64,000 nt of DNA from Acidovorax sp. YS12 (GCA_021496925.1 CP053915.1:4838501-4902500); one strand, 5' to 3'. Counted from the stretch's first letter, positions 23,959 to 33,697 are shown. Numbers and translations are program-made. The notes: a model not told the origin generated them from the sequence alone.

Positions 23959-25893
23959 TCAAGAGGCTTTGCGCGCCAGCGCCTCCAGCGCTTCCAGCTC
24001 CAGGCGCTGGGCCTGCAGGGCGCGCAGGCGCTGGGCGGCTGCGGGGTCGGTGCGCAGGGCGGCCACGGCCTCGGTCTCCTGCTGCTTGATGCGGTCCATG
24101 CGCATGCGGTTGAGCACGCCGCGTAGTTCGCGCCGGATTTCCGGCAGGTCGCCCTCCGGCTGGGCATGCGGGCCGCTCATCAGCTGCGCGGCCAGGCTCT
24201 CGCAGCCCTGGCCGCGCAGGCTTTCGCGCAGCACGGCCCAGGGCTGGGCGCCGTGCTCGTGCCACTCCTGCTCCAGCCAGGCGAACAGCGGGCCGTGCGG
24301 GGCGGGCTGGGCGCCCAGGGCGTCGTGGTCGTCGTGCGTCAGCTCTTCCAGAAACGCCATGTGCGACAGCAGCAGCCGCGCGGCCTGGTCGGCGCGGCTC
24401 ACGGGCGAGGGGCGGGGCCCCTGGTAGGGTGGGGCCCAGGCCTTGGCGCCGCGGTTTTTCCAGTTGCCCCGGCTGCCCTGGCCGGGGCCTGCGGCGGGGC
24501 GGGAGGGGAAGTTGCCAGCGAAGGCGGGCGGGGCGCCGTGTTCCCAGGGGGGCGGCTCCTGTCCGGGGGCGGGCGCACGGGCGGGCGCGGGCGCCGCGCC
24601 GTGGCTCCACAGGTCGGCCAGGTCGCGGGCGTCGAGCTGCGCCAGCTGGGCCAGCTCGGCGAGCAGCTGGCGCTTGAGCGCGCCGTCGGGCAGCGCGGTC
24701 CACAGGGCGCGGGCGTTGGTGGCCATGTGGGCGCGGCCTTCGGCCAGGCCCAGGTCGCAGCCTTCGCTGGCGGCTTCGACCAGGAAGCGGCTCAGTGGCA
24801 TGGCGTCGCCGACGTGGCGCGCGAACGCCTCGGGGCCGTGGGCGCGGATGAAGCTGTCGGGGTCGTGCTCGGCGGGCAGGAACAGGAACTTGATGGCGCG
24901 CGTGTCGCTGGCGTAGGGCAGGGCGCCGTCCAGCGCCTTGCGCGCCGCGCGGCGGCCCGCCGCGTCGCCGTCGAAGCTGAAGACGACCTGGTCGGTGAAG
25001 CGGAACAGCTTGTGCACGTGCTCGCTGGTGCAGGCCGTGCCCAGCGTGGCCACGGCGTTGCCGAAGCCGAGCTGCGCCAGGGCCACCACGTCCATGTAGC
25101 CCTCGGTCACCAGGGCGTAGCCGGCCTCGCGGATGGCGGTGCGCGCCTCGAACAGGCCGTACAGTTCGCGGCCCTTGTGGAACACCGGCGTTTCGGGCGA
25201 GTTGAGGTACTTGGGCTTCTCGTCGCCCAGCACGCGCCCGCCAAAGCCGATGCACTCGCCCTTGACGTTGCGGATGGGGAACATGATGCGGTCGCGGAAG
25301 CGGTCGTAGCGCTTGCCGTCCTCCTCGCCCACGATCACCAGGCCCGATTCGTGCAGCAGCGGGCTGTCGTACTCGGGGAAGACGCTGGCCAGGTTGCGCC
25401 AGCCCTCTGGCGCGTAGCCCAGGCCGTAGCGCTTGGCGATCTGCCCCGAGACGCCCCGGCCCTTGAGGTAGGCTACCGCGCGCGGCGAGGCCCTGAGCTG
25501 CTTGCGCCAGGATTCGCCGGCTTTTTCCAGCACGTCGGTCAGCGTGGCCTGCTTCTGGCGCGCGGCGGCGGCGCGCTCGCGCTCCTGGGGCGAGGCATCG
25601 TCCTGCGGCACGGCCAGGCCCACGCTCTGCGCCAGGTCCTGCACCGCTTCGACGAAGCCCATGCCTGCGTGGTCCATGAGGAAACCGATGGCGTTGCCGT
25701 TCTTGCCGCAGCCGAAGCAGTGGTAGAACTGCTTGGAGGGACTGACGCTGAAGGAGGGCGACTTCTCCCCATGGAAGGGGCACAGGCCCATGAAGTTGGC
25801 CCCGCCTTTCTTGAGCTGCACGTAGCGTCCGACGACATCGACCACGTCGACGCGGGACAGCAGCTCCTGGATGAAAGATTGGGGAATCGACAC
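23959..25893 (-). CDS. dnaG: DNA primase DnaG
   Basis: DnaG makes RNA primers at the replication fork. The 644-residue protein has the CHC2 zinc domain (CPFHGEKSPSFSVSPSKQFY with HCFGCGKNG, about residues 38-68), the RNA-polymerase core, a TOPRIM domain with EGYMDVVAL and FSFDGDAAGRRAARK (about residues 265-325), and a long Pro/Ala/Gly-rich linker (about residues 430-510) before the DnaB-binding C-terminal region. The start is GTG 25893 (MSIPQSFIQELL). It is followed by rpoD, in the order of the macromolecular-synthesis operon; rpsU is not next to it. The upstream gap is shared with the divergent acyl-CoA synthetase. Confidence 0.97.
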   Translation of the reverse strand: MSIPQSFIQELLSRVDVVDVVGRYVQLKKGGANFMGLCPFHGEKSPSFSVSPSKQFYHCFGCGKNGNAIGFLMDHAGMGFVEAVQDLAQSVGLAVPQDDASPQERERAAAARQKQATLTDVLEKAGESWRKQLRASPRAVAYLKGRGVSGQIAKRYGLGYAPEGWRNLASVFPEYDSPLLHESGLVIVGEEDGKRYDRFRDRIMFPIRNVKGECIGFGGRVLGDEKPKYLNSPETPVFHKGRELYGLFEARTAIREAGYALVTEGYMDVVALAQLGFGNAVATLGTACTSEHVHKLFRFTDQVVFSFDGDAAGRRAARKALDGALPYASDTRAIKFLFLPAEHDPDSFIRAHGPEAFARHVGDAMPLSRFLVEAASEGCDLGLAEGRAHMATNARALWTALPDGALKRQLLAELAQLAQLDARDLADLWSHGAAPAPARAPAPGQEPPPWEHGAPPAFAGNFPSRPAAGPGQGSRGNWKNRGAKAWAPPYQGPRPSPVSRADQAARLLLSHMAFLEELTHDDHDALGAQPAPHGPLFAWLEQEWHEHGAQPWAVLRESLRGQGCESLAAQLMSGPHAQPEGDLPEIRRELRGVLNRMRMDRIKQQETEAVAALRTDPAAAQRLRALQAQRLELEALEALARKAS

Positions 25894-26009
25894 AGCCGTG
25901 ATTGTCCGCGCAAACCGATTCGCGTTTACCCCTATTGCTTTCAGCCCGCTGTCAGCCAGCGTTGCTGTAATAGAAGGATTTTGTTTTCAATAAACCAAGG
26001 AAACCAGCC

Positions 26010-27656
26010 GTGACCAGCATGTACGACCAGCATCTGCCCCGCAACGAAGCCAACCACGCGCCGCTCTCGCCGCTGGCGTTCATCGAGCGCACGGCCGAGG
26101 TCTACCCCGACCGCCTGGCCATCGTGCACGGCGACCTGCGCCAGACCTGGGGCGAGACCTACAAGCGCTGCCGCCAGCTCGCCAGCAGCCTGCGCCGCCT
26201 GGGCATTGGCAAGAACGACACCGTGGCCGTGATGCTGCCCAACACCCCGCCGATGGTGGAGGCGCATTTCGGCGTGCCCATGGCGGGCGCGGTGCTCAAC
26301 ACGCTGAACACCCGCCTCGACCCCGAAACCATCGCCTTCATGCTCGACCACGGCGAGGCCAGGGCGCTCATCGTCGATCCCGAATTCAGCGCCGTGGTGG
26401 CCAAGGCGCTGCCGCTGCGCAAGAACCCGGCGCCGCTGGCCCTCATCGAGGTCGAGGACGCGCTCTACGGTGCCCCCGCACAGGCCCTGGGCGGCACGCG
26501 CTACGAGGATTTCGTGGCCGCGGGCGACCCGGCCTTCGCCTGGGAACTGCCCGGCGACGAATGGGACGCCATTGCCCTGAACTACACCAGCGGCACCACC
26601 GGCAACCCCAAGGGCGTGGTCTACCACCACCGCGGCGCGGCCATCAACGCCATCAGCAACGTGCTGGAGTGGGACATGCCCAAGCACGCGGTGTACCTGT
26701 GGACGCTGCCCATGTTCCACTGCAACGGCTGGTGCTTTCCGTGGACCGTGGCGGCGCGCGCCGGCGTCAACGTGTGCCTGCGCCGCGTCGATGCGCAGGC
26801 CATCTTCGATGCCATCCGCAACCACGGCGTCACGCACTACTGCGGCGCGCCCATCGTGCAGGGCCTGCTGGTGAACGCGCCCGCCGCCATGAAGGAAGGC
26901 GTGCCCGCCGGCGTCAAGGCCATGGTGGCCGGCGCCGCGCCCCCGGCCTCGATGATCGAGGGCATGGAGCAGATGGGGTTCGACCTGACCCACGTCTACG
27001 GGCTGACCGAGGTCTACGGCCCCGCCACCGTGTGCGCCAAGCACGACGCCTGGAACAGCCTCGACATCGGCGAGCGCGCGCGCCTGAACGCCCGCCAGGG
27101 CGTGCGCTACCACCTGCAGCGCGCCGCCATGGTGTGCAACCCCGAGACCATGGAGCCCGTGCCGCACGACGGCGAGACCATGGGCGAGATCATGTTCCGC
27201 GGCAACATCGCCATGAAGGGCTACCTGAAGAACCCGCAGGCCACCGAGGACGCGTTCCGCGGCGGCTGGTTCCACAGCGGCGACCTGGCCGTGCAGTACC
27301 CCGACGGCTACATCAAGATCAAGGACCGCAGTAAGGACATCATCATCTCGGGCGGCGAGAACATCTCCTCCATCGAGGTCGAGGACGTGCTCTACCGCCA
27401 CCCCGACGTGCTGGCCGTGGCCGTGGTGGCCAAGCCCGATCCGAAGTGGGGCGAAACCCCCTGCGCCTTCGTCGAGCTGAAGGCGGGCGCGCTGACCACG
27501 GTGGACGACATCGTGCAGCACTGCAAGAAGCACCTCGCGGGCTTCAAGGTGCCGCGCGCCGTGGTGTTCGGCGAACTGCCCAAGACCAGCACCGGCAAGA
27601 TCCAGAAGTTCGAGCTGCGCCGCAAGGCCGGATCGGCCACGGCGATCAACGTGTGA
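26010..27656 (+). CDS. Acyl-CoA synthetase (AMP-forming, AlkK-like)
   Basis: This 548-residue ligase activates a carboxylic acid, probably a medium-chain fatty acid, to its CoA ester through an acyl-adenylate. The ANL-superfamily motifs are complete: YTSGTTGNPKGVVYHHRG (about residues 192-209), MFHCNGWCFPW, VYGLTEVYGPATVC, FHSGDLAVQYPDGYIKIKDR, IISGGENISSIEVED, and the catalytic lysine in PKTSTGKIQKFELR. MFHCNGW and the overall pattern are those of AlkK and the dimethylmalonyl/medium-chain group. The start is GTG 26010, or ATG 26019. It is divergent from dnaG across 116 bases, which should hold both promoters. Confidence 0.93.
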   Translation: MTSMYDQHLPRNEANHAPLSPLAFIERTAEVYPDRLAIVHGDLRQTWGETYKRCRQLASSLRRLGIGKNDTVAVMLPNTPPMVEAHFGVPMAGAVLNTLNTRLDPETIAFMLDHGEARALIVDPEFSAVVAKALPLRKNPAPLALIEVEDALYGAPAQALGGTRYEDFVAAGDPAFAWELPGDEWDAIALNYTSGTTGNPKGVVYHHRGAAINAISNVLEWDMPKHAVYLWTLPMFHCNGWCFPWTVAARAGVNVCLRRVDAQAIFDAIRNHGVTHYCGAPIVQGLLVNAPAAMKEGVPAGVKAMVAGAAPPASMIEGMEQMGFDLTHVYGLTEVYGPATVCAKHDAWNSLDIGERARLNARQGVRYHLQRAAMVCNPETMEPVPHDGETMGEIMFRGNIAMKGYLKNPQATEDAFRGGWFHSGDLAVQYPDGYIKIKDRSKDIIISGGENISSIEVEDVLYRHPDVLAVAVVAKPDPKWGETPCAFVELKAGALTTVDDIVQHCKKHLAGFKVPRAVVFGELPKTSTGKIQKFELRRKAGSATAINV

Positions 27657-27689
27657 CCATGGGGTGAGGGCCAGGGGCGCCGGGGCGCT

Positions 27690-27750
27690 CCTGGTTCGAT
27701 AGCTGGCAGCGCTGGGTGGACAAGGGCTGAAGGCCGTTTTGATTCAAAAT
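27690..27750 (+). repeat. Dispersed intergenic repeat, clear copy
   Basis: The sequence ttcgatagctggcagcgctg then ggtggacaagggctgaaggc has the family ends, followed by cgttttgattcaaaat. It occupies most of the gap between the acyl-CoA synthetase and the BTAD regulator, and the regulator's promoter or ribosome site must lie at or next to its right end. Confidence 0.7.
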
Positions 27751-27778
27751 ACGGCGTTTCCCGTTCCTGCACCGCACC

Positions 27779-30700
27779 GTGAACCCCTTCGTGACCGGGC
27801 TTGCCGCGCATGCGCTGGCCCTGCGCTTTCTCGGCGGCTTTGCCGTCTGGCGCGGCGGCACGCCCGTCACCGGCTTCCCCTACGACAAGGTGCGCGCGCT
27901 GCTGGCCTACCTGGCGCTGGAGCCGGGCCTGCACAGCCGCGAGTACCTGGCCGACCTGCTGTGGCCCGGCGTGGACGCGCAGCGCGCCCGCGCCAACCTG
28001 CGCGTGTGCCTGTTCGACCTGCGCCGCCTGCTGGGCGACGCCGCCGCGCAGCCGCCGCTGCTGGAGGCCACCCCGAAGATGCTGCGCCTGCACGCCGCAG
28101 CGGGCCTGCGGCTCGACGTGGCCGATTTCCTGGCCTGCGCCGGCCTGCCGGCCGAATCCCCCGACCTGCTCGCGCGCGGCGTGGCGCACTACCGTGGCCC
28201 GCTGCTGGCGGGCCTGTCGCTGCCCGACGCGCCCGAGTTCGACGCCTGGCTGGAGGCGCGGCGCGCGGCGCTGCAGCGCCAGGCCGTGCAGATGCTCGAA
28301 CGCCTGGCGGCATACCACGAGGCCCAGGGCCACGACGCCCAGGCGCTGCAGTACGCCCAGCGTGCCACCGAGGTCGATCCCTGGAGCGAGCCGCTGCAGC
28401 GCGCCTGCCTGCGCCTGCTGGCGCGGCGCAGCCCGGCGGCGGCGCTGGCGCATTTCGCAACCTTCCGCCGCGCGCTCGCGCGCGAACTCGGCGCCGAACC
28501 CGAGCCGCAGACGCTGGCCCTGGCCGCGCGCCTGGCCCAGCCGGGCACCGCGCCCGAGGCCGCCCCGGCCCCGGCCGCGCGGCCCGGGCGCCGCCACCTG
28601 GCGGTGCTGGCCTGCGACTTCGAGCCGCGCGGCGGCATGGACCCCGAGGAGGCCGCCGCCGCCCTGGGCGGCCTGCTGGCGCAGGGCGCGCAAGGCGTGC
28701 GCAGCCACGGCGGCCACGTGGCGCTGGCGCAGGGCGGCGAGCTGCTGGCCTTCTTCGGCTACCCGCAGGCGCGCGAACACGCGCTGCGCGACGCGGCGCA
28801 GGCCGCCCTGGCCGTAGCACGGGCGTGGCGCGCGCAGGAGGGCGCGGCTGACCTGGTGCTGCGCGCCGGCCTGCACGCTGGATGGGGCTTTGCCGACGAA
28901 TCGGGCGGCCTGCCCGACGCGGCGGGCGTCCTCACCAAGGCCGCGCGCCGCCTGGCGCAGGGCGCGCCGGCGGGCGGCATCGCGGCCAGCGCCGGGCTGC
29001 GCCGCCTCGCTGGCGGGCAATTCCAGTGGTCGGCGCCCGATGACGCTGGCGCCGCGCTGCTGCTGGCGCGTGGCCCGGGCGCCGGGCGGGCGGAGGGGCC
29101 GGAGCGCGGCTTGCCGCCCCTGGTCGGGCGGCGCCAGGAGCTGGAGCGCCTGCGCGCCGCGTGGGGCGATGCCTGCCAGGGCCCGCGCCTGGGTGCGCTG
29201 GTGCAGGCCGAGGCGGGCCGGGGCAAGTCGCGCCTGGCGGCGGCGCTGGCCCAGCAGGTGCTGAACGGCGGCGGCGTGGTATGCGAAGTGGCCTGCCAGT
29301 CCGGCGCGGCGCACATCCCGTACCTGCCTTTCGTCGAGAGCCTGCAGCGCCAGATCGGGCTGGAAGGGACGGAGGATGGCGCCGCGCACTGGCTGCGCCA
29401 GCGCCTGGGCGCCGATGCTGTGGACGCGCTGCCGGTGCTGCTGCACCTGCTGGGGCTGGCCGAAGACGTTGCCGCCCTGTACCCCGCCGAGCGCAAGGCG
29501 CGCGAGCAGGCCCTGCTGGCGCGCCTGTTCGGCCCGGCGCCGGACGGCCGGCCGCTGCTGCTGCTCGTGGAAGACCTGCACTGGGCCGACGAGGCCACGC
29601 TGGAACTGCTCGAACGCATGCTTGGCGAGGGGGACGCGGGCGGCGCGCCGCTGTTCATGCTGTGTACCGCGCGCGCCGCGCCGCCCGGGCCGCTGGCCGA
29701 GCGCCTGGCCGTGCGCCTGGAGCTGGCGCCGCTGCCCGCCCAGGCCATCCGCACCCTGGTCACGCAGGTGGCGGGGGCTGGCCAGCCCCTGGGCGACGCG
29801 CTGCTCGCCTCCATCGTGCACCGCGCCGACGGCGTGCCGCTGTACGCCGAGGAACTGGCGCGCGCCGCGCTGGCCGGCGGCGGCCGCGCGGGCGACGTGC
29901 CCGAAACCCTGTGGGACGCGCTGGCCGCGCGCCTGGACGGCCTGGGCCCGGCCAAGCGCATCGCCCAGTACGCCGCCTGCATCGGGCGCGACTTTGGCGA
30001 GGACCTGCTGTGCGCCATCGCCACCGCGCCGGACGACGTGGACGGCGGCCTGCAGGTGCTGCTGCACGCCGGGCTGGTGCAGCGCCGGCTCGGCGGGCTG
30101 CTGCACTTCCGCCACGCGCTCATCCGGCAGGCCGCCTACGAATCGCTGGCGCAGGCCGAGCGGCGGCAGATCCACGCGCGGCTGGCGCAGGCGCTGGGCA
30201 GCGGCTTCGCCGAGCGCGTGCGCGCCCACCCCGAGATCCTGGCCCACCACCTGTCCGAATCCACCGACCCCGCCGCCGCGCACGCCTGGTGGGTGGCGGG
30301 CACGCAGGCCGCGTCGCGCTCGGCGCTGGCCGAGGCCATCCACGACTTCTACGCCGGCCTGGCCGCCGTGCAGGCCTTGCCCGAGGGCAGCCCCGAGCGC
30401 ACGCACGACGAACTGCGCCTGCAGATCGGCCTGGGCACGGCGCTCGTGGGCGCGCAGGGCTACGGCGCCGAGGCGGCGCAGGAGTGCTTCCAGCGCGCCT
30501 GGGCCCTGAGCGCCGGTGCGCCGCCCGGCATGGACCTGTTTCCGCTCATGTGGGGCCTGTGGATGGTGGGGCGCCACGGCGAGGGCGAGCATCCGCTGGA
30601 ATACGCCGGGCGCCTCGCCCGCATGGCCGAGGGCAGCACCGACCCGGCGCGGCGCATGGCCGTGGAATACGCCTGGGGCAACAACACCTTCTGGCTGGGC

Positions 30701-31549
30701 GAGTTCGCGCGTGCGCGCCGCCACCTGGAGGCGGCCATCGCCTGGCGCGCGCAAGTGGAGGGCGCCGAATCCATCGCGCGCTTCGGCGAGGACATCGGCA
30801 TCGCCGCGCGCGCCCTGCTGGCCTGGGTGTGCTGGATCGAGGGCGACCTGGAACGCGCCCGCGCGCTGGCCGACGAAAACGTGGCCCTGGCGCGCGCGCT
30901 CGGCCACGCGCACAGCTTCGGCTTCGCCTTCAGCTGCGCGGCGGTGCTGTACCGCCACCTGCGCGCGCCGCAGCAGGCGGCGGCGCTCAGCGGCGAACTG
31001 CTGGACTACGCCCGGCACCACCGCCTGCTGCTGTGGCAGGCCGCCGCCGCCGGCGTGCTGGGCTGGGCGCAGGCGGCGCAGGGCGACGCGGGCGGGCTGG
31101 CCCCGATCCGCCAGGGGCTGGAGGGCGCGCGGCTGGTGTTCCGCGTGATCGAGATCACCTTCATGGCCTTCCTCATCGACGCGCTGCTGCACCTGGGCCG
31201 CCCGGCCGAGGCGCTGCCGCTCATCGACGAGGCGCTGGAGCGCTCCGCCGCGAACCATGACACCCATTTCGTGCCCGAGCTGCTGCGCCTGCGCGGCGAC
31301 GCGCTGCGGCACCTGCGCCCCGATGCCGCCGCCGAGGCGCTGGACCTGTACCGCCAGGCGCTGCGCCTGGCCGAGGCGAGCGGCGCCGCCCTGTTCGCGC
31401 TGCGCAGCGCCACGCGCATCGCGCGGCTGGAGGCAGGCGCCGGGGCGGCCCGCCCGCTGGCACAGGTGCTGGCGCGCGTGCAGGGCCCGCCCGGCAACCC
31501 GGACCTGCGCGAGGCACGCGAAGTCCTGGAAATGCTCCTGAAAAAGTAG
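27779..31549 (+). CDS. BTAD/AAA-ATPase/TPR transcriptional regulator, 1256 aa
   Basis: This is a large SARP-like regulator. An N-terminal winged-helix-type part (about residues 14-105, ALRFLGGFAVWRGG, SREYLADLLWPGVD) leads into a BTAD helical domain (to about 255, DPWSEPLQRACLRLL). Residues about 275-400 resemble a class III nucleotide cyclase (LAVLACDFEP, HGGHVALAQGGELLAFFGYP), but the second metal aspartate is replaced, so it is probably inactive. An AAA ATPase follows, with Walker A AEAGRGKS near 477-484 and Walker B LLLLVEDLHWAD near 590-601, then TPR-like helices to the end. GTG 27779 is the start. The stop TAG lies within a dispersed repeat. It may control the exported-protein genes that follow. 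Confidence 0.88.
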   Translation: MNPFVTGLAAHALALRFLGGFAVWRGGTPVTGFPYDKVRALLAYLALEPGLHSREYLADLLWPGVDAQRARANLRVCLFDLRRLLGDAAAQPPLLEATPKMLRLHAAAGLRLDVADFLACAGLPAESPDLLARGVAHYRGPLLAGLSLPDAPEFDAWLEARRAALQRQAVQMLERLAAYHEAQGHDAQALQYAQRATEVDPWSEPLQRACLRLLARRSPAAALAHFATFRRALARELGAEPEPQTLALAARLAQPGTAPEAAPAPAARPGRRHLAVLACDFEPRGGMDPEEAAAALGGLLAQGAQGVRSHGGHVALAQGGELLAFFGYPQAREHALRDAAQAALAVARAWRAQEGAADLVLRAGLHAGWGFADESGGLPDAAGVLTKAARRLAQGAPAGGIAASAGLRRLAGGQFQWSAPDDAGAALLLARGPGAGRAEGPERGLPPLVGRRQELERLRAAWGDACQGPRLGALVQAEAGRGKSRLAAALAQQVLNGGGVVCEVACQSGAAHIPYLPFVESLQRQIGLEGTEDGAAHWLRQRLGADAVDALPVLLHLLGLAEDVAALYPAERKAREQALLARLFGPAPDGRPLLLLVEDLHWADEATLELLERMLGEGDAGGAPLFMLCTARAAPPGPLAERLAVRLELAPLPAQAIRTLVTQVAGAGQPLGDALLASIVHRADGVPLYAEELARAALAGGGRAGDVPETLWDALAARLDGLGPAKRIAQYAACIGRDFGEDLLCAIATAPDDVDGGLQVLLHAGLVQRRLGGLLHFRHALIRQAAYESLAQAERRQIHARLAQALGSGFAERVRAHPEILAHHLSESTDPAAAHAWWVAGTQAASRSALAEAIHDFYAGLAAVQALPEGSPERTHDELRLQIGLGTALVGAQGYGAEAAQECFQRAWALSAGAPPGMDLFPLMWGLWMVGRHGEGEHPLEYAGRLARMAEGSTDPARRMAVEYAWGNNTFWLGEFARARRHLEAAIAWRAQVEGAESIARFGEDIGIAARALLAWVCWIEGDLERARALADENVALARALGHAHSFGFAFSCAAVLYRHLRAPQQAAALSGELLDYARHHRLLLWQAAAAGVLGWAQAAQGDAGGLAPIRQGLEGARLVFRVIEITFMAFLIDALLHLGRPAEALPLIDEALERSAANHDTHFVPELLRLRGDALRHLRPDAAAEALDLYRQALRLAEASGAALFALRSATRIARLEAGAGAARPLAQVLARVQGPPGNPDLREAREVLEMLLKK

Positions 31550-31596
31550 CTGGCAGCGCTTGCCTGGAAAGCGCTGGCGGCCTTTTGGGCTGAAAT
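31540..31596 (+). repeat. Dispersed intergenic repeat overlapping regulator stop codon
   Basis: The sequence gaaaaagtagctggcagcgc then ttgcctggaaagcgctggcg matches the family. The TAG stop of the BTAD regulator (31547-31549) is part of the repeat's conserved tagct. Confidence 0.75.
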
Positions 31597-31700
31597 CGCC
31601 GCGATTCAACGCCTGGTCAACGCTCCGTTCCCACAATCCTCCTCTTTTGCGCAAGGCGCCCAGAAAAGGGGGATCGATGCCAACGGCACGAATCATGGTC

Positions 31701-31753
31701 ATTTTGGCCTCCAGCCCTTTGCTGGTGAGCGCTAGCAGCTCTTGAAACAATAG
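31701..31753 (-). repeat. Dispersed intergenic repeat, clear copy, inverted
   Basis: The sequence ttggcctccagccctttgct then ggtgagcgctagcagctctt reads as the minus-oriented repeat. With the copy at 31540-31596 it flanks about 100 bases in inverted orientation. The pair fills most of the 205-base gap before the collagen-like gene. Confidence 0.75.
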
Positions 31754-31754
31754 C

Positions 31755-33065
31755 ATGCATATCCAATCCAACTGGCTTCGGCGGTGGGCCGCCGCCCTGG
31801 CCCTCGGGTGGGGGCTGGCCATCGCCGCCCATGCGGCGTTGCCCGCGGTCATCAGCTACCAGGGGCAGCTCACGCAGGCCGGCGGCGGGCCACTGCCCGG
31901 GCCGGCGCAACTGGTCTTCCGGCTGTACGGCGCCGCCACGGGCGGGGCCGCGCTGTGGACGGAAACGCACCCCGCCGTGGCCTTGTCCAGCGGCGTCTTC
32001 AGCGTGCAACTGGGCAGCGCCGCGCCATTGGCGCTGCCGTTTGACCAGCCGTACTACCTGGGTGTGTCGGTCAATGGCGGCGCCGAGCTCGCGCCGCGCA
32101 CGCCGTTGGCCAGCGCGCCCTATGCCCTGGCGGCGCAGACCGTGGCCGACGGGGCCGTGACCGCCGCCAAGATCGGCCAGGTGTGCGCCGTGGGCGAGAC
32201 CCTGGTGCGCACCGCCAGCGGCTGGGCCTGTGGCGCGGCCACCGGCCCGCAAGGCCCGCAAGGGCCCGCAGGCCCGGCCGGGCCAACCGGCCCTGCGGGC
32301 GCTGCTGGGCCAGCCGGCGCCATGGGCGCGGCGGGCATGCGCACGCTGGTCGCCACGGCCGCCGAGCCAGCGGGCGCCAACTGCGCCAGCGGCGGTACCC
32401 GGGTGCAGAGTGGTAGCGATGCGGACGGCAACGGCGTGCTCGATGCGGGCGAGGTGGCGGCCACGGCCTACGTCTGCCATGGTGCCCAGGGCGCGCAGGG
32501 CGCCGCCGGGGCGCAGGGCCCCACCGGCCTCACCGGTCCCGCGGGCGCTGCCGGGCCGGCCGGCGCGACGGGCGCGGCGGGCATGCGCGCGCTGATCGCC
32601 ACGGCCGCCGAGCCGGTGGGCGCCAACTGCAGCAGCGGCGGCACCCGTGTGCAAAGCGGCGGCGACGCGAACGGCAACGGCACGCTGGACGCGGGTGAGG
32701 TGGCGGCCACGGCCTATGTCTGCCACGGTGCCCAGGGGCCGCAGGGCAGCCCCGGGGCGCAGGGGCCCGCCGGCCCCGCGGGCGGCGGCACCCTGGTGCA
32801 CGGCTGCTTCAGCGTGGGGCAGGCCGGCAGCGGCACGGGCTACACCGTTGCCTACGACAGCGGCACGGGCCAGCACACGCTGGCCTTCACCACGCCCTTC
32901 GCCAGCGCGGGCTACACGCTGCTGCTCGACGTCCGGGCCGCGCCCACGGGCCGCGCACGCGCGGTGTATCCGGTGGCCAAGACGGCCGGCGCGGTCACGC
33001 TGGCGCTGGGCTGGCTCGATTCCGCCGAGACGGCGCAGCCCGTGTGCTTCGTGGCGGCGCAGTGA
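31755..33065 (+). CDS. Exported collagen-like protein with DUF7151-type repeats
   Basis: This 436-residue exported protein has a signal peptide (about residues 1-28, ALGWGLAIAAHA) and an N-terminal beta domain (VISYQGQLTQAGGGPLPGPA, SAPYALAAQTVADGAV) often found at the start of phage-fibre-like surface proteins. Two blocks follow, each made of a collagen-like G-x-y run (such as GPQGPQGPAGPAGPTGPAG) and a Cys-containing unit with an EF-hand-like GSDADGNGVLDAGEVAATAY. The C-terminal domain (about residues 345-436) is beta-rich. No anchor is visible. It heads a run of five exported-protein genes; adhesion or fibre formation is an inference. Confidence 0.85.
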   Translation: MHIQSNWLRRWAAALALGWGLAIAAHAALPAVISYQGQLTQAGGGPLPGPAQLVFRLYGAATGGAALWTETHPAVALSSGVFSVQLGSAAPLALPFDQPYYLGVSVNGGAELAPRTPLASAPYALAAQTVADGAVTAAKIGQVCAVGETLVRTASGWACGAATGPQGPQGPAGPAGPTGPAGAAGPAGAMGAAGMRTLVATAAEPAGANCASGGTRVQSGSDADGNGVLDAGEVAATAYVCHGAQGAQGAAGAQGPTGLTGPAGAAGPAGATGAAGMRALIATAAEPVGANCSSGGTRVQSGGDANGNGTLDAGEVAATAYVCHGAQGPQGSPGAQGPAGPAGGGTLVHGCFSVGQAGSGTGYTVAYDSGTGQHTLAFTTPFASAGYTLLLDVRAAPTGRARAVYPVAKTAGAVTLALGWLDSAETAQPVCFVAAQ

Positions 33066-33082
33066 ACCAGGCACCCCATGCC

Positions 33083-33697
33083 ATGAAGAAAAACCATATC
33101 CTTTCCCTTTCTCCGCGCGGCCTCGCCCTGGCGGCTGCCCTGGCAGCCCTGGCGCCGCCGGCCGTGGCGCAGCAGGACTGCATGCTGGGCGAGCTGCGCC
33201 TGTTCGCGGGCAACTTCGCGCCGCTCAACTGGATGCTGGCGCAGGGGCAGATCCTGTCCCTCAACGGCCAGACGGCGCAGTTGTTCGCCATCCTGGGCGC
33301 CACCTACGGCGGCAACGGCAGCTCCACCTTCGCCCTGCCGGACCTGCGCGGGCGCGTGGCGGCCGGGGCGGGGCAGGGGCCGGGCCTGAGCTACCGCAGC
33401 CTGGGCCAGCAGTGGGGCGCCGAAACGCGCACGCTGACCACCAGCGAGTTGCCCGCGCATACCCACCCCCTGAACGTCGCCAGCAACGCTCCGGCCACCA
33501 CCGGCACGCCCGGTGGCGACAAGGTGCTGGCCGTGGCACAGAACGCGGGGCTGTACGCCGCCGCGCCGCCCTCGGTCGCGCTGGCCGGCAACAGCCTGGC
33601 CACGGCGGGGAGCGGCCAGCCGTTCTCCATCCTGCCGCCCAGCCTGGGCATGAACTACATCATCTGCACCGGCGGCACGGCGCCGGTCCGCCCATGA
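33083..33697 (+). CDS. Exported phage-tail-collar domain protein (first copy)
   Basis: This 204-residue protein has a Sec signal peptide (LALAAALAALAPPAVAQQDC) followed by a complete tail-collar (microcystin-dependent-protein-like) domain: MLGELRLFAGNFAPLNWMLA, LFAILGATYGGNGSSTFALP, DLRGRVAAGAGQGPGLSYRS, and the LPAHTHPLNV and ILPPSLGMNYIICTGG ends. In phages this fold trimerises at fibre joints, but here it is exported and has no phage neighbours. ATG 33083 gives the signal peptide. The gene ends inside the start of the next one (ATGA overlap), so the two collar proteins are translationally coupled and may form a complex. Confidence 0.88.
   Translation: MKKNHILSLSPRGLALAAALAALAPPAVAQQDCMLGELRLFAGNFAPLNWMLAQGQILSLNGQTAQLFAILGATYGGNGSSTFALPDLRGRVAAGAGQGPGLSYRSLGQQWGAETRTLTTSELPAHTHPLNVASNAPATTGTPGGDKVLAVAQNAGLYAAAPPSVALAGNSLATAGSGQPFSILPPSLGMNYIICTGGTAPVRP

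Noticed and set aside
27392..31852. A 1486-codon open frame on the minus strand opposite the BTAD regulator
   Set aside because: It is a GC-rich antisense shadow. The plus strand encodes clear BTAD and ATPase motifs, and the minus product is repetitive Arg/Gln/Gly sequence with no domain.
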